Assembly (NCBI GenBank): GCA_005800405.1
Contig: SYFN01000278.1
Location: forward strand, 1 to 5,826
DNA length: 5,826 bases
Source of the DNA: Burkholderiales bacterium
GTDB lineage: Bacteria > Pseudomonadota > Gammaproteobacteria > Burkholderiales > Burkholderiaceae_D
Reading direction: 5' to 3'
Shown here: positions 1 to 5,826 of the stretch, one piece after another
Layout: every line of letters begins with the position of its first letter
Numbering within the stretch: the first letter of the stretch is position 1
Translations under genes and position numbers: made by a program
The notes under the pieces: model-generated
What the model was told of the DNA's origin: nothing
Databases searched by the model: none
The model's input: only the letters and a program-made list of their open reading frames with translations

Positions 1-190
1 GTTGCTTTAAGCGCTTGGCCTGATCAACCTTCATGCCGCCATACTCACGCCGCCAGCGGTAGTAGCTCTTGTCAGTCGCCCCCGCTTCGCGGCAGGCACT
101 GAGTACATCCTTGCCTTGAGCTATCTTGACCTCAATCTCGCGCAGCTTGGCCACGATCTGCTCGGGCTTTAATCGAACACCTTTAGGCAT
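1..190 (-). CDS. IS3-family transposase OrfA, N-terminal 63 residues (partial)
   Basis: The gene starts at ATG 188-190 and runs leftward off the window. The visible protein has the typical OrfA (transposase_8, helix-turn-helix) pattern: a PEQIVAKLREIE segment at residues 9-20, a QGKDVLSACREAG helix at 25-37, then SYYRWRREYGG at 42-52 and VDQAKRLK at 55-62. In this family OrfA binds the IS ends. A -1 frameshift near its end normally yields an OrfAB fusion carrying the DDE catalytic domain, and both would lie outside the window. The start is supported by an AAAAGGAG Shine-Dalgarno on the minus strand 6 nt upstream. The visible part has no frameshift or stop, so the element may be intact. It runs in the same direction as the LPS operon but is separated from it by the PIN remnant. 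The subgroup cannot be settled from this fragment. Confidence 0.85.
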   Translation of the reverse strand, partial: MPKGVRLKPEQIVAKLREIEVKIAQGKDVLSACREAGATDKSYYRWRREYGGMKVDQAKRLKQ

Positions 191-196
191 CACTGA

Positions 197-204
197 CTCC
201 TTTT
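197..204 (-). promoter_or_regulatory. Shine-Dalgarno site of the orfA transposase gene
   Basis: The minus strand reads AAAAGGAG here, 6 nt before the ATG at 188-190. It is the best ribosome binding site in the window and fixes the orfA start. It directly abuts the inverted repeat at 205-229, so a hairpin there could affect access to it. Confidence 0.75.
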
Positions 205-229
205 GAATAATAAAAAAGTAATATTATTC
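205..229. repeat. 8-bp perfect inverted repeat in the IS leader
   Basis: GAATAATA at 205-212 is the exact reverse complement of TATTATTC at 222-229, with a 9-nt spacer. It lies between the presumed IS end and the orfA Shine-Dalgarno site and touches that site. It could be a protein binding site or a weak RNA hairpin in transcripts entering from outside. The stem is almost entirely A-T, so a stable RNA structure is doubtful, and such repeats arise easily by chance in AT-rich DNA. The repeat is seen directly; any function is inference. Confidence 0.4.
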
Positions 230-248
230 TCACTCAATCCGGATCAGT

Positions 249-611
249 TTTAAAACGCAGGTCAAGGCATCAACTGTGGCAGTCTGCAGAATCGCCTAGG
301 TAGAAATGATGGCCGCCATGGCAAGGCGAGTCAGGGAAGCTCCCGCGGACCCCGACTTAATCGACCTTGGACGCAATCAATTCGAACTCAGCTGGCGTGA
401 TTTCGCCATCGTCGACATCAATCACAAGCTAATGAGGCTGGCCGGAGAGATTGCGGAGGCGTTTGCACTGAGCGCCTACGACAGCGTCCAACTCGCTACT
501 GCAAAAACGCCACATGATGGCAGTGGCCTGGAAATTTTATTCGCTTGCCTCGACAAGCGATTGCAAAAAGCTTCTGCCGTCATGGGTATGCAAACAGTCA
601 ATCCAGACTGA
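249..611 (+). pseudogene. VapC-like PIN-domain toxin remnant (5' truncated, internal amber stop)
   Basis: The remaining part resembles the C-terminal two thirds of VapC-family PIN ribonucleases, toxins that cleave RNA and are neutralised by a VapB-type antitoxin. An open segment from ATG 306 gives 101 residues with an ARRVRE helix (6-11), the conserved AYDSVQLATA (57-66, acidic D59) and CLDKRL (81-86, acidic D83), then a small AA-type ending. Reading upstream in the same frame continues the family pattern as CRIA-stop-VEMMAAMARR. The TAG at 297-299 sits where a Tyr is common, and the conserved acidic Glu is codon 303-305, ahead of ATG 306. The first catalytic Asp would lie about 36 codons before that Glu, inside the IS. 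The gene therefore lacks its N-terminus and has a nonsense codon. A short product from ATG 306 would lack two of the four acidic residues and should be inactive. No VapB antitoxin gene is visible; it may lie beyond the IS. Confidence 0.75.
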
Positions 612-618
612 TCCGATA

Positions 619-1893
619 CTAACGCATTACTTCAGATAACAGACGCAGTGTCTTCTCCGTCGCACCCCGATGCAATTGCGTGAATTGCGCCGCTCTCCCA
701 GAGGTGTCCCGTACCCCGGAAGTATCCTCCAGCCATTCCGGCAACTGCGTGAGTAAATCATCTGCATCCTTGATGCGGACAGCGACACCAAACTCAATCG
801 CGTCTTCCGTGATCTGCGCGAAATTGAAGGTATGCGGCCCAACGATGGCGGGCTTGCCACAGGACAATGCCTCCACCAGATTCTGCCCGCCCAGTGGTAA
901 CAAACTGCCGCCGATGAAAGCAATATCCGACGCGGCGTAATACGCGAACATCTCGCCCATGGAATCGCCCAGTACTACGTTCACCTCCGAAGGCAGCCTG
1001 TCGGCGCGCCATGCCGAGCGACGCATCCAATGGAATCCACGCTCGTCGATCATGTTGGCTACCTCGTCGAAACGGTGCGGATGACGCGGAACGATCAAAA
1101 ACAGAAAATTCTCAGGCAATGAGGCTGCGACCATGGCATCGAGCAGCAAGCGCTCCTCGCCTTCGCGCGTACTCGCGAACAATAGCACCGGACGATTTCC
1201 CCATCGCAACCGCCAGTCGCGTCCTTGCGCCAGCTGATTGGACGGTGGATCAATGTCAAATTTCAGGCTACCCGTGACCGTCACGTGCTGCACACCCATC
1301 GCGCGCAGCCGTATCGCATCAGCTTCGGTCTGCGCTGCGACCCGGTCGATTTTGCGCGCGGCAGCGCCTAACAGACCTGAAAAGTACTGGGCTTTTTTCA
1401 GTGAACGTTCCGACAGTCGCGCATTGACCAAGATGATGGGTATGGAAGCGCACAGACAAGCATCGATCAGAGAGGGCCAGACTTCGGTTTCCATCAGTAC
1501 GCATAACTGCGGACGAAAATGGGCACAGAAGCGCTGCGTCATCAATCGTGTGTCGTAGGGCAGATACGCTTGAATCAAGCGCGATTCATTAGCAAACAAG
1601 TGCTGACCCGTCGCGCGGCCGGTAGCGGTCATGTGGGTGAGCAGCACCGTATGTGATGAAAAATCACGCAGCAAGCGGCGAATCAGCGGTTCGGCAGCGC
1701 GCGTCTCGCCTACCGAGACGGCATGCACCCAGATCAAGGGTGAGGCAGGCGCAGGAGCGTAATTGCCGAGACGTTCCGCAATGTGCTGGCGATAGCCCGG
1801 CTCACGGCGACCACGCGACCACAGCCGCAGCAGCACCAGTGGCAACACCAGCCACCATATCAGGGAATAGGCACGCAGCCTGATGGCATCCAT
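619..1893 (-). CDS. waaA: 3-deoxy-D-manno-octulosonic acid (Kdo) transferase
   Basis: WaaA (KdtA, glycosyltransferase family 30) moves Kdo from CMP-Kdo to the lipid A precursor at the inner face of the inner membrane, the first step of LPS core assembly. The 424-residue product matches the usual length of about 425. It starts with a hydrophobic membrane anchor (about residues 9-24) followed by RLWSRGRREPGYR. The acceptor domain carries the SVGE motif at 60-63, with Glu63 the expected catalytic base, and METEVWP at 134-140. The C-terminal donor domain shows PRHPHRF at 269-275, GGSLLPLGGQN at 328-338 and E341. The ATG is 6 nt past the mutase stop and has no clear Shine-Dalgarno, so translation probably depends on coupling. 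It is in the same frame as the mutase, separated by one TGA. It is the last gene of the operon and ends 7 nt from the convergent PIN remnant. Whether it adds one, two or more Kdo residues cannot be told from the sequence. Confidence 0.96.
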   Translation of the reverse strand: MDAIRLRAYSLIWWLVLPLVLLRLWSRGRREPGYRQHIAERLGNYAPAPASPLIWVHAVSVGETRAAEPLIRRLLRDFSSHTVLLTHMTATGRATGQHLFANESRLIQAYLPYDTRLMTQRFCAHFRPQLCVLMETEVWPSLIDACLCASIPIILVNARLSERSLKKAQYFSGLLGAAARKIDRVAAQTEADAIRLRAMGVQHVTVTGSLKFDIDPPSNQLAQGRDWRLRWGNRPVLLFASTREGEERLLLDAMVAASLPENFLFLIVPRHPHRFDEVANMIDERGFHWMRRSAWRADRLPSEVNVVLGDSMGEMFAYYAASDIAFIGGSLLPLGGQNLVEALSCGKPAIVGPHTFNFAQITEDAIEFGVAVRIKDADDLLTQLPEWLEDTSGVRDTSGRAAQFTQLHRGATEKTLRLLSEVMR

Positions 1894-1899
1894 GGGTAT

Positions 1900-3288
1900 T
1901 CAGAACGGCAGCACTGCATCAGGCCGTATCGCACGAATCGCTGCACCAAGCAATTGCTGTATGCGATGCAGCGCGTCAGCATCTTCGGCTTCGAAACGCA
2001 AGACTAGTACGGGCGTAGTGTTCGAAGCACGCACGAGACCAAAGCCATCGGCGTATTCGACACGCACACCATCGAGGGTAATCACATCGCGCGCACCCGG
2101 CCATTGCGCGTCGCGCTGCAACTGCGCCACGACCGCGTGGTTCTCGCCTTCGGGGAGCGCAATCTGCAGCTCTGGTGTGGACATTGAATGCGGCAAGGCG
2201 TTGAGCATGGCACCGGGATCACTGACTCGGCTGGCCAGCTCGAGCAAACGTGCACCGGCATACAGGCCATCATCAAAACCATACCAGCGGTCTTTGAAAA
2301 ACAAGTGGCCACTCATTTCACCACCAAAAGGTGCGCCGGTTTCTTTCATTTTGGCCTTTACCAATGAGTGACCGGTGCGGCACATCAGCGGCTGACCACC
2401 GGCGGCTTTAACGACTTCGGCGACATGCCGGCTGCATTTCACATCAAAGAGTATGGGTGCACCAGGGTGGTCGCTGAGTATATCCTGCGCAAAGAGCATG
2501 AGCTGACGATCCGGATAAATGATCTGCCCGGTTTTGGTGACCACACCAAGTCGATCACCGTCGCCATCAAACGCGAGCCCGAGTTCGGCATCACTATTGG
2601 CGAGTGTGCGAACCAGATCCTGCAAATTTTCGGGATGTGCAGGGTCAGGATGATGATTCGGAAAATTGCCATCGACCTCGCAAAACAATGCCGTCACGGT
2701 GCAACCCAGCTGGCGATATAAGTCCCCAGCGATGGCACCAGCCACGCCATTGCCACAATCAATCGCAATATGCATGGGACGCGACAGCTTGATGTCGCCG
2801 ACGATGCGCTGTAGATACGCATCACGTATCGAATGCGCACGATACCCGCCTCGCCCCTGCTCGATCCTGCCCTCTTTCAGACGCTGATAGAGCGCAGTGA
2901 TGGTGTCGCCATAAATGGCTGCGCCCGCCAGTACCATCTTGAAACCGTTGTAATCCGGCGGATTGTGACTGCCGGTGACCATGATGCCGCTGCTGGCACC
3001 CAGCGTATGCGTCGCGAAATACAGCATGGGCGTGGCGACCATGCCGATATCGATGACATCAATACCGGCAGATTGCAAACCTTCGGCGAGCGCTCCGGAC
3101 AATTCAGGGCCGGACAAGCGACCATCACGGGCGATCACAACGGTCTGCTCGCCACATTCGACAGCGGCAGATCCGAATGCTTGTCCTATCTGATACGCAA
3201 TGCCTTTATCCAGCGTTATACCGAGCACACCGCGTATATCGTAGGCCTTGAAGATACCGGGATTCAATTTTACCGTGCCAGTGACCAT
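1900..3288 (-). CDS. algC: Phosphomannomutase/phosphoglucomutase, AlgC/ManB type
   Basis: This cytoplasmic alpha-D-phosphohexomutase interconverts the 6- and 1-phosphates of glucose or mannose. From ATG 3286-3288 it has 462 residues, close to the 463 of Pseudomonas AlgC. The motifs appear in order: FKAYDIRG at 13-20; the phosphoserine loop TGSHNP at 105-110 (Ser107); the metal loop DGDGDR at 241-246; the sugar-specificity loop GEMSGH at 323-328; and the phosphate-binding RASNTTP at 420-426. The Glu/Ser pair in the sugar loop is typical of enzymes that accept both sugars, so glucose-1-phosphate supply to RmlA is plausible; GDP-mannose supply is also possible. The frame stays open further upstream into rmlD, but those 38 codons do not resemble the family, so I chose the internal ATG. 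No Shine-Dalgarno is evident before it. The manB/cpsG name would serve equally well; family certainty is high, and the substrate preference is inferred. Confidence 0.93.
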   Translation of the reverse strand: MVTGTVKLNPGIFKAYDIRGVLGITLDKGIAYQIGQAFGSAAVECGEQTVVIARDGRLSGPELSGALAEGLQSAGIDVIDIGMVATPMLYFATHTLGASSGIMVTGSHNPPDYNGFKMVLAGAAIYGDTITALYQRLKEGRIEQGRGGYRAHSIRDAYLQRIVGDIKLSRPMHIAIDCGNGVAGAIAGDLYRQLGCTVTALFCEVDGNFPNHHPDPAHPENLQDLVRTLANSDAELGLAFDGDGDRLGVVTKTGQIIYPDRQLMLFAQDILSDHPGAPILFDVKCSRHVAEVVKAAGGQPLMCRTGHSLVKAKMKETGAPFGGEMSGHLFFKDRWYGFDDGLYAGARLLELASRVSDPGAMLNALPHSMSTPELQIALPEGENHAVVAQLQRDAQWPGARDVITLDGVRVEYADGFGLVRASNTTPVLVLRFEAEDADALHRIQQLLGAAIRAIRPDAVLPF

Positions 3289-3325
3289 AATTACAGAAAT
3301 TTTCAGGAAAATTTTACGGAAGATA

Positions 3326-4210
3326 CTATGTCGAAGCAGGATTGGTCTCAAGACCATCGAGGCAGCGCTGCAAAGTATCTTGCCATGACGGTAGCTCGCC
3401 AAAGCGTTGCCTGAATTTTTCAGTATTCATTACCGAGTTTGCAGGACGTCGCGCAGGCGTAGGATATTGCGCTGATGTAATCGCCTGCAATGCCGGGCGC
3501 TGCAACACGGCAGGATGCGAAAAGATCGCCCGCGCAAAGCCATGCCAGCTGGTGTGTCCCGTTGTGCACAGATGATAAACACCGCTCAGTTGGTCGATTT
3601 GCTCGGAGTTGGGAAAATGTCGCACGATGTTAGCCGTCGCTTCTGCGATTGTATGACTCCAGGTCGGTGCACCGATCTGGTCATCCACAATGGACAGTGA
3701 CCCACGAGATTGCGCCAGCCTCAACATCGTGAGTAAAAAATTTTTGCCGTAGAGACCATATACCCAACTGGTACGCAGAATCAGATGCGGCACACCGGTG
3801 GCGGTAATGGCCCGCTCACCCGCAAGCTTGGTGCGGCCATAGGCCGACAAGGGAGACACAGGATCGTCTTCTGTCCATGCGCCCTGCTTGCTGCCGTCGA
3901 ATACATAGTCGGTGGAGTAGTGAATGAGGGATGCGCCGATGTTCACAGCCTCTTCGGCCAGAATACCGGGGGCCTCGGCATTGATGCGCAGCGCAAGCGC
4001 TTCTTCGGATTCGGCCTGATCAACGGCTGTGTATGCCGCAGCATTGATGACCATTGCCGGTCGCAGAGATTGCATCACGGACCGAATAGACGCGGGACGA
4101 GAGAAATCCAACTGCTCCCGGTTAAGCGCATGAACTTCGCCCAGGCCCTGCAAATGCTGGGTCAGCGCATGCCCAACCTGACCATGACCACCCGTAACGA
4201 GTATTTTCAT
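3326..4210 (-). CDS. rmlD: dTDP-4-dehydrorhamnose reductase
   Basis: RmlD (RfbD) performs the last step of dTDP-L-rhamnose synthesis, the NAD(P)H-dependent reduction of dTDP-4-dehydro-L-rhamnose. The 294-residue protein is an extended short-chain dehydrogenase. It has an N-terminal Rossmann glycine motif GGHGQVG (7-13), NAAAYTAVDQAE (56-67), STDYVFDG (99-106), the catalytic YGRTK (Tyr124, Lys128), RTSWVYG (146-152), DDQIGAPT (176-183) and the substrate-side RRPANS (254-259). All expected catalytic positions are present and the length is normal. The start ATG overlaps the rmlC stop in an ATGA tetranucleotide, which fixes the start and suggests coupled translation. The gene is followed by an AT-rich 37-nt gap before the mutase. 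Confidence 0.96.
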   Translation of the reverse strand: MKILVTGGHGQVGHALTQHLQGLGEVHALNREQLDFSRPASIRSVMQSLRPAMVINAAAYTAVDQAESEEALALRINAEAPGILAEEAVNIGASLIHYSTDYVFDGSKQGAWTEDDPVSPLSAYGRTKLAGERAITATGVPHLILRTSWVYGLYGKNFLLTMLRLAQSRGSLSIVDDQIGAPTWSHTIAEATANIVRHFPNSEQIDQLSGVYHLCTTGHTSWHGFARAIFSHPAVLQRPALQAITSAQYPTPARRPANSVMNTEKFRQRFGELPSWQDTLQRCLDGLETNPAST

Positions 4211-4752
4211 TCGAAGATTTCAGCCTCGGCCAGCGATACGGCCGATTTATCTTTAGCCGACAGCAAAGGCTCCCCCTGGAAGGGCCAGGCAATATTCAGT
4301 ACGGGATCATTCCACTGTAGCGAGCGCTCATGCTCGGGCGCATAGTAGTCGGTGGTCTTGTAAAGAAATTCTGCGTAATCGCTGGTCACCAGAAATCCGT
4401 GGGCAAATCCTGGCGGTATCCACAACTGCCGATGATTTTCAGCCGATAACGTGACCGCCACCGACTGTCTAAAAAAAGGCGAGCTGCGACGCAAATCAAC
4501 ACAGACATCAAAAATCTCGCCCACTGTCACACGCACCAACTTGCCCTGAGGCTGACGAATCTGGTAATGCAGACCTCGCAAAACGCCGCGCGCAGAACGA
4601 GAGTGATTATCCTGGACGAATTGAGGCGAAAAACCTGTGAGCATTTGAAACTGGCGCGCATTGTAGCTTTCGTAAAAAAAGCCACGCGCATCACCAAATA
4701 CCATGGGCTCAATGATGAGCACATCAGGAATCGTGGTTTGAATAATTTTCAT
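4207..4752 (-). CDS. rmlC: dTDP-4-dehydrorhamnose 3,5-epimerase
   Basis: RmlC (RfbC) epimerises C3 and C5 of dTDP-4-dehydro-6-deoxy-D-glucose, the third step to dTDP-L-rhamnose, and acts in the cytosol as a cupin dimer. From ATG 4750-4752 it has 181 residues, the normal size. Recognisable elements are FGDARGFFYESYN (19-31), FVQDNHSRSARGVLRGLHYQ (45-64, with catalytic His62), PQGKLVRV (68-75, Lys71), WIPPGFAHGF (111-120), YKTTDYYAPE (131-140, Tyr131) and LSAKDK (164-169, Asp168). The frame extends eight codons upstream to a TTG, but those residues are not family-like and would overlap rmlA, so I prefer the ATG. That ATG lies 4 nt after the rmlA stop, with an AGGA inside the end of rmlA 12 nt upstream. 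The 3' end overlaps rmlD by 4 nt. Confidence 0.96.
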   Translation of the reverse strand: MKIIQTTIPDVLIIEPMVFGDARGFFYESYNARQFQMLTGFSPQFVQDNHSRSARGVLRGLHYQIRQPQGKLVRVTVGEIFDVCVDLRRSSPFFRQSVAVTLSAENHRQLWIPPGFAHGFLVTSDYAEFLYKTTDYYAPEHERSLQWNDPVLNIAWPFQGEPLLSAKDKSAVSLAEAEIFE

Positions 4753-4756
4753 GCGC

Positions 4757-5641
4757 TCAGAAAATCCTGTCTTCAAGCAGGCGCAGCAAGTACTGGCCGT
4801 AACTGTTTTTCTTCATGGGGTTGGCCAGTCTCTGCAGTTGTGCCGCATCGATATAGCCTTTGCGGAAGGCGATTTCCTCGGGACAGGCGATTTTCAATCC
4901 CTGACGTTTTTCCAGCGTGGCGATGAACTGACCGGCTTCCATCAGCGATTCATGGGTGCCGGTATCCAGCCAAGCCATGCCTCGACCCATGACTTCAACC
5001 TGCAGCTGATTTTGTTTTAGATACCTGCGATTGACATCGGTAATCTCCAACTCGCCACGCGCTGAAGGCTCAATGTCGGCGGCAATCTCGCACACCTGTG
5101 TGTCATAAAAATACAAACCGGTCACTGCATAGTTGGACTTCGGTTTGGTCGGCTTTTCCTCGATGCTGATCGCACGCCTGTGCTCATCAAAACCGACCAC
5201 GCCATAACGCTCGGGATCAAGCACGTGATAGGCAAACACGGTCGCGCCCTCTTGGCGCGTATTGGCGGCGTTCAGACGGGCATCGAGATCATGGCCGTAA
5301 AACAGGTTATCCCCAAGAATCAGCGCCGAGGGTGCATTACCGACAAACTCGCGGCCAATGATGAAGGCCTGTGCCAATCCATCCGGCGATGGCTGCACGG
5401 CATAATGAATGTTGATGCCCCACTGATGACCATCACCCAGCAATTGCTCAAAACGTGGCGTGTCCTGGGGTGTGGAGATCAGCAGTATGTCGCGCATGCC
5501 CGCCAGCATGAGCGTACTGAGCGGGTAATAAATCATGGGTTTGTCGTACACGGGCAGTAACTGCTTGGACACTGCGGTTGTCACCGGATAAAGCCGCGTG
5601 CCCGAACCACCGGCGAGAATGATGCCGTGTCGATCACTCAT
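4757..5641 (-). CDS. rmlA: Glucose-1-phosphate thymidylyltransferase
   Basis: RmlA (RfbA) joins glucose-1-phosphate and dTTP to form dTDP-glucose and pyrophosphate, the committing step of dTDP-rhamnose synthesis, and in studied enzymes is inhibited by dTDP-rhamnose. The product has 294 residues, the family's normal length. It carries the nucleotide-binding signature [11 protein letters not shown] (11-21), [18 protein letters not shown] (25-42), the metal-binding LGDN (Asp111), RYGVV (145-149), EEKP (161-164, Lys163), [11 protein letters not shown] (170-180) and [10 protein letters not shown] (224-233, Asp226). The frame stays open upstream to 5740, but the ATG at 5639-5641 gives the family N-terminus and forms an ATGA overlap with the rmlB stop, so I chose it. 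A weak GGGG at 5649-5652 lies 7 nt before it. All key residues are intact. Confidence 0.97.
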   Translation of the reverse strand: MSDRHGIILAGGSGTRLYPVTTAVSKQLLPVYDKPMIYYPLSTLMLAGMRDILLISTPQDTPRFEQLLGDGHQWGINIHYAVQPSPDGLAQAFIIGREFVGNAPSALILGDNLFYGHDLDARLNAANTRQEGATVFAYHVLDPERYGVVGFDEHRRAISIEEKPTKPKSNYAVTGLYFYDTQVCEIAADIEPSARGELEITDVNRRYLKQNQLQVEVMGRGMAWLDTGTHESLMEAGQFIATLEKRQGLKIACPEEIAFRKGYIDAAQLQRLANPMKKNSYGQYLLRLLEDRIF

Positions 5642-5826
5642 GCCGCTACCCCGCTGCGTTGACTGTAATTGCGATCGATCCATTGCATATAGTCTCCCGA
5701 CTGTATTTGCCTGACCCAGTCCTGATGATCGAGATACCACTGAACGGTTTTGCGCATACCCGTCTCGAACGTTTCTGCCGGTCGCCAGCCGAGTTCATGT
5801 TCTGCTTTGCGCGCATCAATGGCATA
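5638..5826 (-). CDS. rmlB: dTDP-glucose 4,6-dehydratase, C-terminal 62 residues (partial)
   Basis: This is the 3' end of rmlB (rfbB), cut by the right edge of the window. RmlB converts dTDP-glucose to dTDP-4-dehydro-6-deoxy-D-glucose using tightly bound NAD+. The 62 visible residues start [16 protein letters not shown] and continue with [21 protein letters not shown] and [11 protein letters not shown]. That is the characteristic RmlB tail (family form: YAID, ELGW, P, TFE-G-RKTV-WYL, W, then a W-NY ending). The catalytic TDE/YxxxK core lies outside the window. The stop codon overlaps the rmlA start as ATGA, completing the rmlBACD order. Generic epimerases such as GalE lack this particular tail, so the assignment is firm despite the short length. 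Confidence 0.93.
   Translation of the reverse strand, partial: YAIDARKAEHELGWRPAETFETGMRKTVQWYLDHQDWVRQIQSGDYMQWIDRNYSQRSGVAA

Larger units (their letters stand above)
1..246 (-). mobile_element. IS3-family insertion sequence, upstream (left) end, partial
   Basis: This is the end of an insertion sequence whose body extends leftward beyond the window. The assignment rests on the OrfA start it carries. The segment 191-246 would be the element's leader: it is strongly AT-rich, holds the orfA Shine-Dalgarno site and contains an 8-bp inverted repeat. IS3-family elements usually end in 5'-TG, and on the minus strand a TGATCC begins at 246. This is also roughly where recognisable PIN-gene sequence starts on the other side, so I infer the boundary near 246-250. 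The opposite end is not visible, so the terminal inverted repeat and target duplication cannot be confirmed. IS3 membership is fairly secure; the exact boundary is not. Confidence 0.65.

Noticed and set aside
17..28. The 12-mer GGCCTGATCAAC also occurs near 4014-4025 inside rmlD.
   Set aside because: Both copies encode a VDQA peptide on the minus strand of unrelated proteins. One isolated 12-nt match is best explained by chance.
212..246. Possible orfA promoter on the minus strand: TTGAGT with TATTAT, or CTGATC with TAATAT.
   Set aside because: The first pair has a 19-nt spacer and the second has 15 nt with a poor -35. AT-rich DNA gives many such matches, so no promoter was annotated.
595..610. 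Small hairpin CAGTC / GACTG with a 6-nt loop at the end of the PIN remnant, considered as a terminator.
   Set aside because: The stem is only 5 bp, has no T run on either side, and overlaps coding sequence.
3286..3325. AT-rich rmlD/mutase gap as an internal promoter.
   Set aside because: The only -10-like element (TGTAAT) overlaps the start region of the gene and lacks a -35 match at the right distance.
2833..3414. A long open frame on the plus strand (193 codons) opposite the mutase and the end of rmlD.
   Set aside because: It is antisense to a clearly conserved gene, its product has no recognisable motifs, and it is best seen as a shadow of that gene. The same holds for the 186-codon plus-strand frame at 3785-4345 and the 162-codon one at 1883-2371.
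1..5826. Search for a novel defence, RNA or other undescribed system.
   Set aside because: Every substantial segment is explained by a known family: an IS3 transposase, a VapC remnant, rmlBACD, AlgC and WaaA. No unexplained conserved-looking gene, repeat array or structured RNA was visible by eye.

Overview
This window comes from a Gram-negative bacterium, most likely a beta- or gammaproteobacterium. It encodes a lipopolysaccharide Kdo transferase and a complete dTDP-L-rhamnose pathway of proteobacterial type, and its phosphohexomutase matches the AlgC family closely at every active-site motif. I cannot fix the genus from the sequence alone.

Left edge (1 to about 250): the first 63 codons of an IS3-family OrfA transposase read leftward out of the window, preceded by a good Shine-Dalgarno site and an AT-rich leader. 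The element's outer end probably lies near 246-250. Middle left (about 249-611): the decayed C-terminal part of a VapC-type PIN-domain toxin reads rightward. Its N-terminus is missing where the IS begins, and an in-frame amber codon at 297-299 breaks what is left. This is the only clearly broken gene in the window.

Right nine tenths (619-5826): one tightly packed leftward operon. In transcription order it is rmlB (3' end only), rmlA, rmlC, rmlD, an algC/manB-type phosphomannomutase/phosphoglucomutase, and waaA. Junctions are 4-nt ATGA overlaps (rmlB/rmlA, rmlC/rmlD), a 4-nt gap (rmlA/rmlC), a 37-nt AT-rich gap (rmlD/mutase) and a 6-nt gap (mutase/waaA). The logic is coherent. The mutase can make glucose-1-phosphate, RmlA activates it to dTDP-glucose, and RmlB, RmlC and RmlD turn that into dTDP-L-rhamnose for O-antigen, core or exopolysaccharide. 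WaaA attaches Kdo to lipid A and so starts the LPS core.

No gap longer than 300 bases lacks a gene or remnant. The stretch 191-305 holds the IS leader, the IS/chromosome junction and the broken upstream part of the PIN gene. I found no tRNA, rRNA, CRISPR array, riboswitch or convincing intrinsic terminator, and no convincing sign of a previously undescribed system. The items most worth a second look are the doubly broken toxin remnant at the IS junction and the AT-rich inverted repeat in front of the transposase start.
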